Origin: Rhodopseudomonas palustris JSC-3b | Lineage (GTDB): Bacteria > Pseudomonadota > Alphaproteobacteria > Rhizobiales > Xanthobacteraceae | Assembly (NCBI GenBank): GCA_000504425.1 | Contig: KI632513.1 | Span: 2,382,119 to 2,446,118, forward strand | Length of the DNA stretch: 64,000 bases | Direction of reading: 5' to 3' | Shown: positions 53,581 through 62,804 of the stretch, piece by piece | How positions within the stretch are numbered: the stretch's first letter is position 1 | How the letters are laid out: the number at the start of each line of letters is the position of its first letter | Program-made: the position numbers and the translations under genes | Notes under the pieces: generated by a model | The model's database searches: none | The model's input: only the letters and a program-made list of their open reading frames with translations | What the model was told of the DNA's origin: nothing

Positions 53581-54624
53581 TCAGCGGATGATGCCGATCC
53601 GGCGCAGCACCACATAAGCGACGCAGGACGCGCTGGCGATCAGCAGCGCGGCCCACCAGAACCCGGCCTCGGAATCGGCAAAGGGCAGCGCGCGGGTGTT
53701 CATGCCGAACACGCCGGTCACCAGCGTCGGCGGCATCAACAGCGCGGTCAGCACCGACAGCACCCGCAGGCTGTTGTTACCCTGCTCCTCCATTTTCAGC
53801 TGCAACTCCTCCTGCAGCAATCTTGCGCGTTCGCGCATTTCCACGATCACGCGGTCAAGCTCATCGAGCCGCTGCGCCAGTTTCGGCGCGGCGATTTGCA
53901 GTCCCGGAGTGAGGTCGCTGAGGTCCTGCTGCTCAAGCCGGTGAAACACCAGCTGCAACCCCGACAATTGCCGATGCAGCCGCACGCAGGTGCGGCGCAA
54001 CTGCCCAAGCCCCTTGCGCAGATCGGCGTGGTCATCTGAAAGCACCTCTTCTTCGATGGCGTCGAGCTGGTCCTGCATCCGCTCCGCCATCGCTTCCATG
54101 GTGCTGGCGACATGGTCGATGATGGTCTCGAACAACGCCGCGGCCGAGCTGATGCGCCGCCCGGCCTCCAGAGCGCGGCGCGCGGCATCGACCCCGCACA
54201 GCGCTCCATAGCGGCCACTGATCACCAGCCGCTCCTGCAGCACGAAGCGCAGATGGCCGGCATCCTCGGTCGCGCCATCGATGTCGCGCAGCAGATCGGC
54301 AATCACGCCATAGACGCAGTCTTCAGCGACGTGGAGCTGCTGATAGGTGTCCTTGGACAGCAGCAGCGTGCGCGCCGACGCCGGGATTGCCAGCTCCGCG
54401 GCCAGCCATTGCAGCGCCCTCGCATCGGCAAGGTTGAGATGCAGCCAGATCAGCTCCGCCCCCGGAGGCGGCTTTGCTTCATTGACCGCGAGCGGATGCG
54501 GGCGGCCCTCACTATCGATCCGGAACGCCCAGAGCAGCCCCGGCACGGATGCTGCCACCGGCCCACCGCCATCGCTCGGCACAACGAGCCGCGGCGCGGG
54601 ATATGAGCTGTCGAGTGCCATCAT
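53581..54624 (-). CDS. CorA/ZntB family divalent-cation transporter
   Basis: 347 residues. A large N-terminal cytosolic funnel with long helices (about 150-280: ASTMEAMAERMQDQLDAIEE, LDRVIVEMRERARLLQEELQ) is followed by two C-terminal spans (SVLTALLMPPTLVTGVFGMN and WWAALLIASASCVAYVVL). The GMN signature sits at the end of the first span, as in all CorA-type pentameric channels. The sequence resembles ZntB (Zn2+) more than CorA (Mg2+), but the metal cannot be decided by eye. Confidence 0.92.
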   Translation of the reverse strand: MMALDSSYPAPRLVVPSDGGGPVAASVPGLLWAFRIDSEGRPHPLAVNEAKPPPGAELIWLHLNLADARALQWLAAELAIPASARTLLLSKDTYQQLHVAEDCVYGVIADLLRDIDGATEDAGHLRFVLQERLVISGRYGALCGVDAARRALEAGRRISSAAALFETIIDHVASTMEAMAERMQDQLDAIEEEVLSDDHADLRKGLGQLRRTCVRLHRQLSGLQLVFHRLEQQDLSDLTPGLQIAAPKLAQRLDELDRVIVEMRERARLLQEELQLKMEEQGNNSLRVLSVLTALLMPPTLVTGVFGMNTRALPFADSEAGFWWAALLIASASCVAYVVLRRIGIIR

Positions 54625-54753
54625 CGGGCTCCTGGCTTACCGCCTACACCACCGCATCAGGCGGCAGCTTGCCCCATTGGATGACAGCTTGATTACAGGG
54701 ATATGTCGGCTGGCGCGGCCAGCGCTTTGCCCGCTTGCGACCTTGGTCGCGGA

Positions 54754-55305
54754 TCAGCGCTGGCGTAGCAGCTCGCGCAGCCGGCTCCACAGCGTCGGGC
54801 GCGGCCTGTCCTTCGGCGCCAGCTCCGCGCTGCTATCGTCCGGGCGCGACGGCAGCTCGGCAGCGACACTGCGCCCCAGCACCGCTTGCAGCGCCTGCGG
54901 GCCGACCTCGGCCAAAAATGCCCGTTCATGCTCGCGCGACAGCCGCTCCAGCGCCGCGTCCAGCGACAGCCAGTCCACCGCCACCACGTCTTTCATCAAG
55001 CTGCGGGTCGGCACCGCTTCGGCAATCATGCGCCAGAAATGCACCACCTTGATCGCCGAGCCGGAATGATAGGCCAGCGTGCCGAGAAATTCATGGACGG
55101 CGACCGCGTGGCCGGTTTCCTCCAGCACTTCGCGGATCGCGGCATCGCGCGCCGTCTCGCCGTCGTCGAGCTTGCCTTTCGGCAGCACCCATTCACTGCG
55201 CTTGCGCAGCCGCACCACCGCGATTTTTGGCGTTTCGCCCGGCTGCAGCACGATGCCGCCCGCGGCCAGCACAGACTTGCCCGTCCGTCGTCGGCCTGAT
55301 GTCAT
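54754..55305 (-). CDS. NUDIX hydrolase
   Basis: 183 residues. Nudix box GKLDDGETARDAAIREVLEE followed by TGH, complete. The preceding ILQPG-like strand and WVLPKGKLDDGE, and a following HFWRMIAEAVPTRS, resemble the diadenosine/diphosphoinositol polyphosphate group (PKGK). The C-terminal 50 residues are proline/arginine-rich and probably flexible. Substrate not determined. Stand-alone gene. Confidence 0.88.
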   Translation of the reverse strand: MTSGRRRTGKSVLAAGGIVLQPGETPKIAVVRLRKRSEWVLPKGKLDDGETARDAAIREVLEETGHAVAVHEFLGTLAYHSGSAIKVVHFWRMIAEAVPTRSLMKDVVAVDWLSLDAALERLSREHERAFLAEVGPQALQAVLGRSVAAELPSRPDDSSAELAPKDRPRPTLWSRLRELLRQR

Positions 55306-55455
55306 GCTTCGAATGTCATGTGACGGCGGTCACCCGCTGTTCCAAGCTCAGCTCAAGGCTGCCGCCGTATTGTAGCGGACAGCCCGGCAGCCGTCACGGT
55401 ACGAACGACGGCTTTGGAACCGCGGGCGAACGATTGCGGGATTGCTGCGCGCCCG

Positions 55456-55551
55456 CTAATCGCTGAGCCTGCTCAGCCAGCGCCGCAGCGTCGGCATCAG
55501 CACGATGCCGACCAACAGACCAAAGGTCACGATTTCCATCGCGTTGTTCAT
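55456..55551 (-). CDS. Small single-span membrane protein (31 aa)
   Basis: ATG at 55551 preceded by GGGAG with a 6-base gap. The product starts MNNAMEIVTFGLLVGIVLMP and ends with a short basic/aromatic tail (TLRRWLSRLSD). One hydrophobic span of about 16-18 residues. Small membrane peptides of this type exist but support is limited to ribosome site and composition. Confidence 0.5.
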   Translation of the reverse strand: MNNAMEIVTFGLLVGIVLMPTLRRWLSRLSD

Positions 55552-55856
55552 TGATCGCTCCCATCCCAGGCGGCCAAACTGGCCTCGCGGCATCTTCGTG
55601 CCGTCTCTTCGTTGTTCGGCTAGCAGAGCTTCATGACAGCGGGGCAACAGCGATGTCAATAATGCCCCGTTAATCTCGGCGCCGTAGCCTGCACGCCAAC
55701 GCTATCTGATTGAAAAAGTTGCAGAGCTGGCGCTGCGGGGACCATCGGCGACTGGCTGGTCGGCACCGCCTTCGGCGGCCAAGCCGACTGCGGCTTCCCT
55801 GACGGCGTCCCGCCGCTAATATCACCCATCCAGTTTGCGCAGATGAAAGTCTCAAA
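55552..55856. other. Gene-free stretch upstream of galE
   Basis: About 305 bases with no convincing gene. Probably holds the promoter of galE; a GCGCTG/GGCGGC-rich part at 55740-55810 contains short imperfect palindromes. Nothing further recognised. Confidence 0.4.
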
Positions 55857-56852
55857 ATGACCGAGTCACGACACATCCTCGTCACCGGCGGCGCCGGCTA
55901 TATCGGCAGCCATATGACGCTGGCGCTTTTGGACGCCGGCGAACGGCCGGTGGTGATCGATGACCTGTCCACCGGGTTTCGCAGCGCGGTGCCGGACGGC
56001 GTGCCGTTCTTTGAAGGCAATAGCGGCGATCCGGCGCTGCTCGGCGCGGTGTTCGATCGCTATCCGATCGAAGCGATCATTCATTTCGCCGCCAGTATCG
56101 TGGTGCCGGATTCAGTCAGCCAGCCGCTCGACTACTACGCCAACAACACGGTGAACGCGCGCGCGCTGATCGAATGCGCGGTGCGCCGCGGCGTGCCGCA
56201 TTTCGTGTTCTCCTCGACCGCGGCGGTCTATGGCGAGCCGGCGACGGTGCCCGTTGATGAAGACCAGCCGACCGCGCCGATCAATCCCTATGGCCGCTCC
56301 AAGCTGATGGTCGAGTGGATGCTGCAGGATACCGCGCACGCCTACCCGTTCAGCTACGCCGCGCTGCGCTATTTCAACGTGTCGGGCGCAGACCCGCACG
56401 GCCGCACCGGCCAATCGAGCCGCAAGGCCACCCATTTGATCAAAGTCGCGGTGCAGGCTGCGACCGGCCAGCGCGACGGCATGGATGTGTTCGGCACCGA
56501 CTACCCGACCCGCGACGGCACCTGCATCCGCGACTATGTCCATGTCAGCGATCTGGCGCAGGCCCATCTCGACGCGCTGCGCCATCTGCGCGCCGGAAGG
56601 CCGAGCATCATCTGCAATGTTGGCGATGCCCGTGGCCATTCGGTGCGCGAGGTGATCGACGTGGTGAAGCGGGTTTCGGGCGTCGATTTCGAAGTGCGGC
56701 TGCGTGAGCGCCGCCCCGGCGATCCGGCCAGCCTGGTCGCCTCCAATGCACGCGCCCGGCAGGTGCTGGGCTGGACGCCGCGCTACGGCGATCTCGACAC
56801 CATCGTGCGCCACGCGCTCGCCTGGGAGCACACGCTGCTGCAGCGGCGCTAA
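55857..56852 (+). CDS. galE: UDP-glucose 4-epimerase
   Basis: 331 residues. Interconverts UDP-glucose and UDP-galactose with bound NAD+. N-terminal ILVTGGAGYIGSHMTLALLD is the extended-SDR cofactor motif. The catalytic serine region is FSSTAAVYGEP, and the Tyr-x3-Lys motif is INPYGRSKLMVEWML. PTRDGTCIRDYVHVSDLAQAH is a GalE hallmark. First gene of the polysaccharide cluster and probable source of galactose units. Confidence 0.94.
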   Translation: MTESRHILVTGGAGYIGSHMTLALLDAGERPVVIDDLSTGFRSAVPDGVPFFEGNSGDPALLGAVFDRYPIEAIIHFAASIVVPDSVSQPLDYYANNTVNARALIECAVRRGVPHFVFSSTAAVYGEPATVPVDEDQPTAPINPYGRSKLMVEWMLQDTAHAYPFSYAALRYFNVSGADPHGRTGQSSRKATHLIKVAVQAATGQRDGMDVFGTDYPTRDGTCIRDYVHVSDLAQAHLDALRHLRAGRPSIICNVGDARGHSVREVIDVVKRVSGVDFEVRLRERRPGDPASLVASNARARQVLGWTPRYGDLDTIVRHALAWEHTLLQRR

Positions 56853-57000
56853 AAAATCGCTGATGCCGACAATTTTCGGTATTCCGTATCGCCGCTATTT
56901 ACCATGTGCTGGGGTCGGCTTGGCTCGCTAAACCCTCGCTCACTATCTGTATGGCACATGCCGATGGAGACATTTGGCTGCTGCATCATGCGAGATAGAA

Positions 57001-57915
57001 ATGGCGAACGTGCCGCACGCGATTGATCCGATCGATGTCGGAGGCGAGGCAGACAACCGGCGTTCGGGCGACCGGCGCAAGGCTCCTTATCAACCGGGCG
57101 ATACCAGTTTTGGTCCCGAACGGCGCAACCAGGGCGATCGCCGCCGCAGCCCGTTCCAGCAATGGCCGCGCGTGGTGCTGGGCGGCCTGCCGATCGCGGT
57201 GGTCGATCGCGAACAATCCGCCAAGGCGATGGTCGACGAAGCGCTGCGCCGCCGCGGGCTGTGGCGCTATCCCGCTTATCTGACCTCGGCCAATGGCGAA
57301 GTGACCTATCGCTGCGCCACCAATGACGCCGAGCGCGAGCTGTTCATGCAGGCCGATGCGATTCACGCCGACGGCATGCCGCATGTGTTCGCGTCGCGGG
57401 TGCGCTGCGACGAGGCGCTGCCCGAGCGGGTCGCCACCACCGATTTGTTTTACGACGTTGCGGCCGAAGCCGAAGCGCGCGGCGCCACCATGTATATGCT
57501 CGGCGCCACCGAACAGGCTAACGCCGCCGCGGCCGCCAAGGTGATGGAACGTTTTCCGGAGCTGAAGCTGGTCGGCCGCCGCCACGGCTTCTTCGATTCC
57601 ACTGACGACGAGATCGCCGCCTGCAACGAGATCGCGGCGCTATCGCCCGATATTCTGTGGGTGTCGATGGGCGTGCCCTATGAGCAGCAATTCGTGATCC
57701 GCAACCGCCAGCGCCTGACGTCGGTCGGCGTGATCAAGACCTCGGGCGGATTATTCGACTGGCTGACCGAGACCAAGCCGCGCGCACCGCAATGGATGCA
57801 GAATCTCGGCCTGGAATGGCTGTGGCGGATCTGGCTGGAGCCGCGCCGGCTCGGCTGGCGTTATCTCAAGACCAATCCTTACGCGCTGTTTCTGCTGCTG
57901 ACCCGCTCGCGCTGA
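57001..57915 (+). CDS. WecG/TagA/CpsF family glycosyltransferase
   Basis: 304 residues from ATG 57001; a TTG at 56974 with GGAG 4 bases upstream is an alternative. After a charged tail (RRSGDRRKAPYQPG, GPERRNQGDRRR), the GT26 core starts at about 60: VVLGGLPIAVVDREQSAKAM, TSANGEVTYRCA, ADAIHADGMPHVFASR, VTTDLFYD-like and MYMLGATEQANAAAA. DILWVSMGVPYEQQFVIRN and the C-terminal FDWLTETKPRAPQWMQNLGL are diagnostic. Transfers a sugar to a lipid-linked intermediate of a surface polysaccharide. Confidence 0.93.
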   Translation: MANVPHAIDPIDVGGEADNRRSGDRRKAPYQPGDTSFGPERRNQGDRRRSPFQQWPRVVLGGLPIAVVDREQSAKAMVDEALRRRGLWRYPAYLTSANGEVTYRCATNDAERELFMQADAIHADGMPHVFASRVRCDEALPERVATTDLFYDVAAEAEARGATMYMLGATEQANAAAAAKVMERFPELKLVGRRHGFFDSTDDEIAACNEIAALSPDILWVSMGVPYEQQFVIRNRQRLTSVGVIKTSGGLFDWLTETKPRAPQWMQNLGLEWLWRIWLEPRRLGWRYLKTNPYALFLLLTRSR

Positions 57916-57926
57916 GCTGGCTTACA

Positions 57927-59036
57927 TCAACGCAGCAGCAGCGCGTCGAGCAGCGCGGGCTCAAGGCGGCCGGCGCGATCGGTCAGGCCAAAGCCCTGAT
58001 CGAACTCCCAATGGGTCCAGCCCCAGCAATACGCCTGCGCGGCCGCGACCACGCCGCGCAGCCAGCGTGCCCGGCTGTCGGCCGGCGCGGCTTCCTTGAA
58101 CACACCAAACTCATTGACGATCAACGGCACCCGATAGCGCTGCTGCCACTGCACGGCGGGCTCAAGCTGCGCTGCGATCAGATCGCCCGAGGCGCCTTGC
58201 GCCAGCGCCACGTCAATCTCATGCAGCGACTCGTGCTGTCCGTTGGCGCTAAGCTGCGCGCGCAGGCTCTGTACTTTCGGATCGTCCGGCCGCACCGGAA
58301 ACGGCAGGCCACGGATCGCAGCGCGCGGATCGGCCGGGTCCCAATGGCCTTGATGGGTAAACGCCATCGGATCGTAAAAGTGGATCGCATAGACCACATT
58401 GCGATCCGGCAGCGGCTTGAACGACGGCAGTGAATCGGCGCGCTGCCAATTGGTCGGGCCCACGATCAGCGTGGTGCGCGGCAACAGCCCGCGTACGAAT
58501 TGCGCGAGCTGTTCGGCTTCGCGCTGCCAGCGTACCGGCTCAACGTCAGGTTCATTGAGCAATTCGGCAAACACCAGGTCGGGCGCAAAATTATCGACCA
58601 CGGTCGCGAGGCTGCGCCAGGCCTGCTGCATCGCCTGCATCGCCGCCTCGGGATCACTGCGATGCAGTGCCGAAAACTCACTGCTCGGATGCAGATCGAT
58701 CGATACCGAGAAGCCGAGCGCCACCAATTGCATCACCGCGCGATCGACCATGGCGAGCTGCTGCTCGGTGGCCGCCTCGGATGCAAAGCGCCGCATCACG
58801 CGCTCGGCCGGAACCGGCAACCGAACATGAGTGATGCCAGCAGCGCGTAGCGTTTTCAGCGTCTCGAAATTGGGCGCCGGCGCGTCGGGCCGATCCATCC
58901 AGCCGGCGAGATTGATGCCGCGCGCCAGCGCTTCCAGATGAGCGGCCGGAACGGCGCTGTCGGTGGTCACGCAAGCAGCCTGCACTGGCATCACCGATGC
59001 AGCCAATAGAGCAGCAGCGAGCCATTGTCGCATCAT
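57927..59036 (-). CDS. Secreted glycoside hydrolase family 5 (cellulase-like)
   Basis: 369 residues from the ATG at 59036 (GGGAG 7 bases upstream). Signal peptide MMRQWLAAALLAASVMPVQA. The mature domain has ARGINLAGWMDRP, THVRLPVPAERV, the acid/base glutamate in LVFAELLNEPDVEP, VVYAIHFYDPMAFTHQG and the nucleophile glutamate in LIVNEFGVFKEA, plus CWGWTHWEFDQGFGLTD. All GH5 catalytic positions are present. Located inside a polysaccharide cluster but convergent with its neighbour, it probably trims the polymer in the periplasm. The polymer type is unknown. Confidence 0.9.
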   Translation of the reverse strand: MMRQWLAAALLAASVMPVQAACVTTDSAVPAAHLEALARGINLAGWMDRPDAPAPNFETLKTLRAAGITHVRLPVPAERVMRRFASEAATEQQLAMVDRAVMQLVALGFSVSIDLHPSSEFSALHRSDPEAAMQAMQQAWRSLATVVDNFAPDLVFAELLNEPDVEPVRWQREAEQLAQFVRGLLPRTTLIVGPTNWQRADSLPSFKPLPDRNVVYAIHFYDPMAFTHQGHWDPADPRAAIRGLPFPVRPDDPKVQSLRAQLSANGQHESLHEIDVALAQGASGDLIAAQLEPAVQWQQRYRVPLIVNEFGVFKEAAPADSRARWLRGVVAAAQAYCWGWTHWEFDQGFGLTDRAGRLEPALLDALLLR

Positions 59037-59105
59037 GGAAACGCTCCCTCGTCCCGACGCCGACACGCGCGGCGATCGGCCTGTGTCAGCGGCAGGGGTG
59101 AGAGC

Positions 59106-61265
59106 TTAGCACGCCAGCTTGGCGAGCGGCGTTGCCGCTGGCTGTGCCGGGCGCGGCTTGGCGTCATCATTGACCAGCACGCCGACCGGCGCGGCACTGA
59201 ACTTCGCCAGCGCCGCCTTGGCGCTCGCCAGCGTCAACGGATTGCAGCCCTCGCGCACCACCAGCAGCGTGTGGTCGGCGCGGGTCGCGATGGTGGCGGC
59301 ATCGGCCTGTTCCAGCAGCGATGGCGCATCGATCACGATCAGATCGAATTCGGCGCGGACATCGTCCTGCGGCTCCGCCGTGTCGCTGCCGCTATCGCTC
59401 AGCAATTGATCGAGCGCCCGGCTGGTGGCGTGCAGCACGCGCCCACCCTGCCCGTCCTGTTGCTCTGTGGTCAGTGGCGCTGCGCTCGCGGACGCCGGCA
59501 CCACCTTGATCAGCACGCTGAGCAGGCCGCGCGTGATCGCCGCGGCATTGAGCGCGCGCGCCGCGACGCCCTTGCCGACATCGGCTTCCGCCGAGGTCAA
59601 CAGCACCACCTCGCCGAGCTTTTGCGGCCGCGCCGCCACGGCCTCGACCACATCGCGCAGCTGCGCTTGCAGCCGCGGCCCGGCCGCCAGCCATTCGGCC
59701 GGCTCGGTCACGACCGGCCTATCCGGCTCTGCCTGCGCAAGCGGGGCAGCGGCCTCATCCGCGGGCGGTGGCGCGGTCGCGCTCGCCGGCTCTGCGGCGT
59801 GCGCGGGCTGCGCCGTGGCAGGCGCATCCGCCGCGATCACGTCCTCGCCGGCGGCCGCCGGCCGGGGCGTGCGCGGTGCCAGCGCTTCCAGCAGCACCAC
59901 GATCGCGGTCGCGGCCAGCACCGAACCGATCATCAGCGCGGCCACGATCAGCAGCAGCGACGGCCGGGTCGGCCGGATCGGCGGCGTCGCGGCCGACACC
60001 ACCTTGGTCTGCGACACCTGCAGCAAACGCTGCTCATTGGTGGTCTTGTAGCGCGATAAAAACTGCTCGTAGATATTGCGGTTGGCATCGGCGACGCGCT
60101 GCAATTCCTGCAGCTTCACCGCAGCCTCGCCATCGGCCAGCATGCGCGCTTCCAGCGCCTGCAGCTCCTGCTCCAAAGCCGCCTGCTGCGCCTGCAGCGT
60201 CTGATAGTCCGAGCGCGCGCTATCGATGATGCGCTTGCGCTCGGTCTCGATCTGGCGGTTCAGCTCGGCGAGCTGGCTGTTGGCCATCACCAGTTCCGGA
60301 TGGCGATCGCCGAGCACCGCGCGCTTTTGCGCGATCTGATCGTTCAGCTGGGTACGCTGGGTGCGCAAAATGGTCAGCAGCTCGGCGCGCGAGCCGGGCG
60401 GCGCATCGACATTGCTTTTGAGATCGCGCTGTGCCTGCTCATAGCGGGTCTTGGCTTCCTCGGTGCGCAGCCGCGCCGCCGAGACCTGCTGGCTCAGCTC
60501 GGTAACCCGCAGCTGGCGCGTGGTGCTCTCACGGCCGGCATTGATGATGCGATGCTCGGATTTGAACGCCGCGACCGCATCTTCCGAAACGCGCAGCCGG
60601 TCGCTCAGCGATTTCAGCCGATCATTCAGCCAGTCGGCCGCCTGATCAGCGGCGGCGGTGCGCACCGCGGTCTGGCTGGCGACGAACGCCTGTGCGACCG
60701 CATTGGCATAACGCGCCGCCTTTTGCGGATCATTGGCCACGAAGGTCATCGAGATCACGTAGGTCAGGCCACGCCGCGAAATATCGAGCCGGCTGCGGAA
60801 CTTTTCCAGAATGCGCGCCGGATCGGTCTCGCGGCCGGCGATATCCGGGTCCTCGGCGATCTTCAGCTCATCGACCAGCGGCCGCAGAAAGCCGTCGGAT
60901 TTGGCGATCTCGATCACGCTTTGCAGCGCGGCGGCATCCTGGCCGATGCCGGGCAGCACGTCCTGTTCGGCGGTGACGCGCTGTTCGCGCGGATCGACCA
61001 GCACCAACGCGGTCGCGGCGTAGCGCACCGGGATCATCGACAGAATGGCGAGCCCCGCCATCAGCAGGATCAGCGCCAGCGCCGCCACTTTGCGGGTGTT
61101 GCGCCGCCAAAACGCGACGACATTGTCGAGGGTCAGCACACCGCGGATGAAACGCGGGCGATCAGCATCCGGCAGCGACATGGCCGCGCCCGGCGCTTCC
61201 CAGGATGGGGGCACGGGCTGCGTCGGACGGCCGGCCGCATCCGTGGCTGCCTGGCTCGTTGACAT
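59106..61265 (-). CDS. Wzz/GumC-like polysaccharide co-polymerase with degenerate kinase domain
   Basis: 719 residues. First span at about 60-80 (AALALILLMAGLAILSMIPV), then a long periplasmic coiled-coil domain (about 180-400) with RRGLTYVISMTFVANDPQKA, and a second span at about 440-460 (LLLIVAALMIGSVLAATAIV). The C-terminal domain resembles BY-kinases: LTSAEADVGKGVAARALNAA in place of the usual G-E-GKS/T Walker A, and FDLIVIDAPSLLEQADAATI as Walker B region. No tyrosine cluster is at the end. It would control chain length and export of the polymer; kinase activity is doubtful. Confidence 0.86.
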   Translation of the reverse strand: MSTSQAATDAAGRPTQPVPPSWEAPGAAMSLPDADRPRFIRGVLTLDNVVAFWRRNTRKVAALALILLMAGLAILSMIPVRYAATALVLVDPREQRVTAEQDVLPGIGQDAAALQSVIEIAKSDGFLRPLVDELKIAEDPDIAGRETDPARILEKFRSRLDISRRGLTYVISMTFVANDPQKAARYANAVAQAFVASQTAVRTAAADQAADWLNDRLKSLSDRLRVSEDAVAAFKSEHRIINAGRESTTRQLRVTELSQQVSAARLRTEEAKTRYEQAQRDLKSNVDAPPGSRAELLTILRTQRTQLNDQIAQKRAVLGDRHPELVMANSQLAELNRQIETERKRIIDSARSDYQTLQAQQAALEQELQALEARMLADGEAAVKLQELQRVADANRNIYEQFLSRYKTTNEQRLLQVSQTKVVSAATPPIRPTRPSLLLIVAALMIGSVLAATAIVVLLEALAPRTPRPAAAGEDVIAADAPATAQPAHAAEPASATAPPPADEAAAPLAQAEPDRPVVTEPAEWLAAGPRLQAQLRDVVEAVAARPQKLGEVVLLTSAEADVGKGVAARALNAAAITRGLLSVLIKVVPASASAAPLTTEQQDGQGGRVLHATSRALDQLLSDSGSDTAEPQDDVRAEFDLIVIDAPSLLEQADAATIATRADHTLLVVREGCNPLTLASAKAALAKFSAAPVGVLVNDDAKPRPAQPAATPLAKLAC

Positions 61266-61585
61266 GTGCTTGCTCCAACTGAACTGACCCGACGCTGCAA
61301 GGCTGACACAACGTAAATATCTAGAGTTAACCTCACGTTACTCCGCGCGCACGCGGCTGTTAACACCCCGTTTAGGATCGAATCACAACCCATCGGTCCG
61401 CTAACCGATCGTAGAGTGGCAGGCGATTAACTGCAGCTTCCGGAACACGATGCCGGCCGCATGGCGGCGGACGATCTGGCGGTTGCTCAAACACGACCTG
61501 CCTCCTCGACCACCGGCCGCCGTCGGCACTGCAGGCATCACGTCAGGCGATCCCGCTGTGGATCGGTCAGAGAGAGCAACTAGCG
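61266..61585. other. Divergent promoter region between gumC-like and GT4 genes
   Basis: About 320 bases; an A+T-rich part (61310-61410) with GTAAATATC and GTTAAC repeats probably includes the promoters. CGGTCCGCTAACCGATCG is a small inverted feature. No gene seen. Confidence 0.4.
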
Positions 61586-62782
61586 ATGCCTGCCCCATCG
61601 TCCCGCGCTGTTCATCCGCCGCAAGAGAGCAGCCTGCCTCGCCTCTCGCCGCGCGTTGCGGCCGATCATGCGCAGCGCACCCGCCGGCGGCGCATCCTGT
61701 TGATCCAGACCCAGGCAGAGAACGCCGGCGCTCAGGAGATTTCCCGTCTGGTCGCCGCCGGGCTGACCAAGCGCGGCTATGACGTGCACAATCTTTATTT
61801 CTTCCGGCAGTCGGCGTCATTCGCGCCGCCGCCCAACACCCATTACTGCGTGGCGCAGCGGCCTTCGAGCATCGTGGCGCTGGTCCGTTTCCTCTGGAAG
61901 CTGCGCCAGCAGATCAAGCAGCTCAATCCCGACGTGATCCTGACCTATCAGCATTACGGCAACGCCATCGGCGGATTGGTGGCGCGGCTGGCGTGCGGGG
62001 CTCCGGTGATCGCCAACCAGGTGTCGGCTCGCGCCGCGATGGCGCCATGGCTGCAACTGGTCGATCGCATCATGGGCAGCGTCGGTCTGTTCCGATGTAT
62101 CACCGTCAATTCGCATGACATGCTGCACGACTACGCGCGCTATGGCGGCCTCTATCAGCGCCGGCTGCGCCATGTCGCGCATGGCTTTGATCACAAGCAG
62201 AGCGCGCTGTCGCGCGCCGAAGCGCAGCAGCTATTCGCACTGCCGAGCGATGGCGTGATGCTCGGCTCGGCTGCGCGGCTGCATCCGATGAAGCAACTCG
62301 ACGCCGTGATCCGCGTGCTGCCGGGGCGGCCGCACTGGCATTTCGCACTGGCCGGCCAGGGCCCGGACGAGCCGCGGCTGCGCCTCCTCGCGGCCGAGCT
62401 GGGCGTCAGTGACCGCGTGCATTTCGTCGGCGAGATCGCGCCGACACAGATCGGCGATTTTCTGGCTGCGCTCGACGTCTTTGTCTTCCCGTCGCTCGCG
62501 GAAACATTTGGTCTGGCGGCGGTGGAAGCGGCCAATGCCGGTGTACCAGTCGTCGCCAATGATCTGCCGGTGCTGCGCGAAGTGTTGTCGCTCAATGGCG
62601 AGCCGGCCGCGGTGCTGGTCGAAGCCGCAGATAGTGCGGCATTGGCGGCGGCGATCGATCGCGTGATCAGCAATTCAAGCCTGAGACAACAACTGCAGCA
62701 CAATGCCGCGGGCTTGCGCGCGCGTTACAGCGTCGATGCCATGGTCGATGACTACGTGCAAATTATAGAAGAAGCGCTGTGA
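61586..62782 (+). CDS. Glycosyltransferase family 4
   Basis: 398 residues. The N-terminal Rossmann half begins at about 35 (RRILLIQTQAENAGAQEISR, AAGLTKRGYDVHNLYF) and the acceptor side continues with VILTYQHYGNAIGGLVARLA. The C-terminal donor half has GSAARLHPMKQLDAVIRVLP, FALAGQGPDEPRLRLLAAEL and the E-x7-E motif in SLAETFGLAAVEAANAGVPV. Retaining GT4 enzyme that likely adds a sugar to the lipid-linked repeat unit of the polysaccharide made by this cluster. GAGAGAGC lies upstream of the ATG. Confidence 0.93.
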   Translation: MPAPSSRAVHPPQESSLPRLSPRVAADHAQRTRRRRILLIQTQAENAGAQEISRLVAAGLTKRGYDVHNLYFFRQSASFAPPPNTHYCVAQRPSSIVALVRFLWKLRQQIKQLNPDVILTYQHYGNAIGGLVARLACGAPVIANQVSARAAMAPWLQLVDRIMGSVGLFRCITVNSHDMLHDYARYGGLYQRRLRHVAHGFDHKQSALSRAEAQQLFALPSDGVMLGSAARLHPMKQLDAVIRVLPGRPHWHFALAGQGPDEPRLRLLAAELGVSDRVHFVGEIAPTQIGDFLAALDVFVFPSLAETFGLAAVEAANAGVPVVANDLPVLREVLSLNGEPAAVLVEAADSAALAAAIDRVISNSSLRQQLQHNAAGLRARYSVDAMVDDYVQIIEEAL

Positions 62783-62804
62783 CCCACGTTTTTGAAAGCC
62801 GGCA

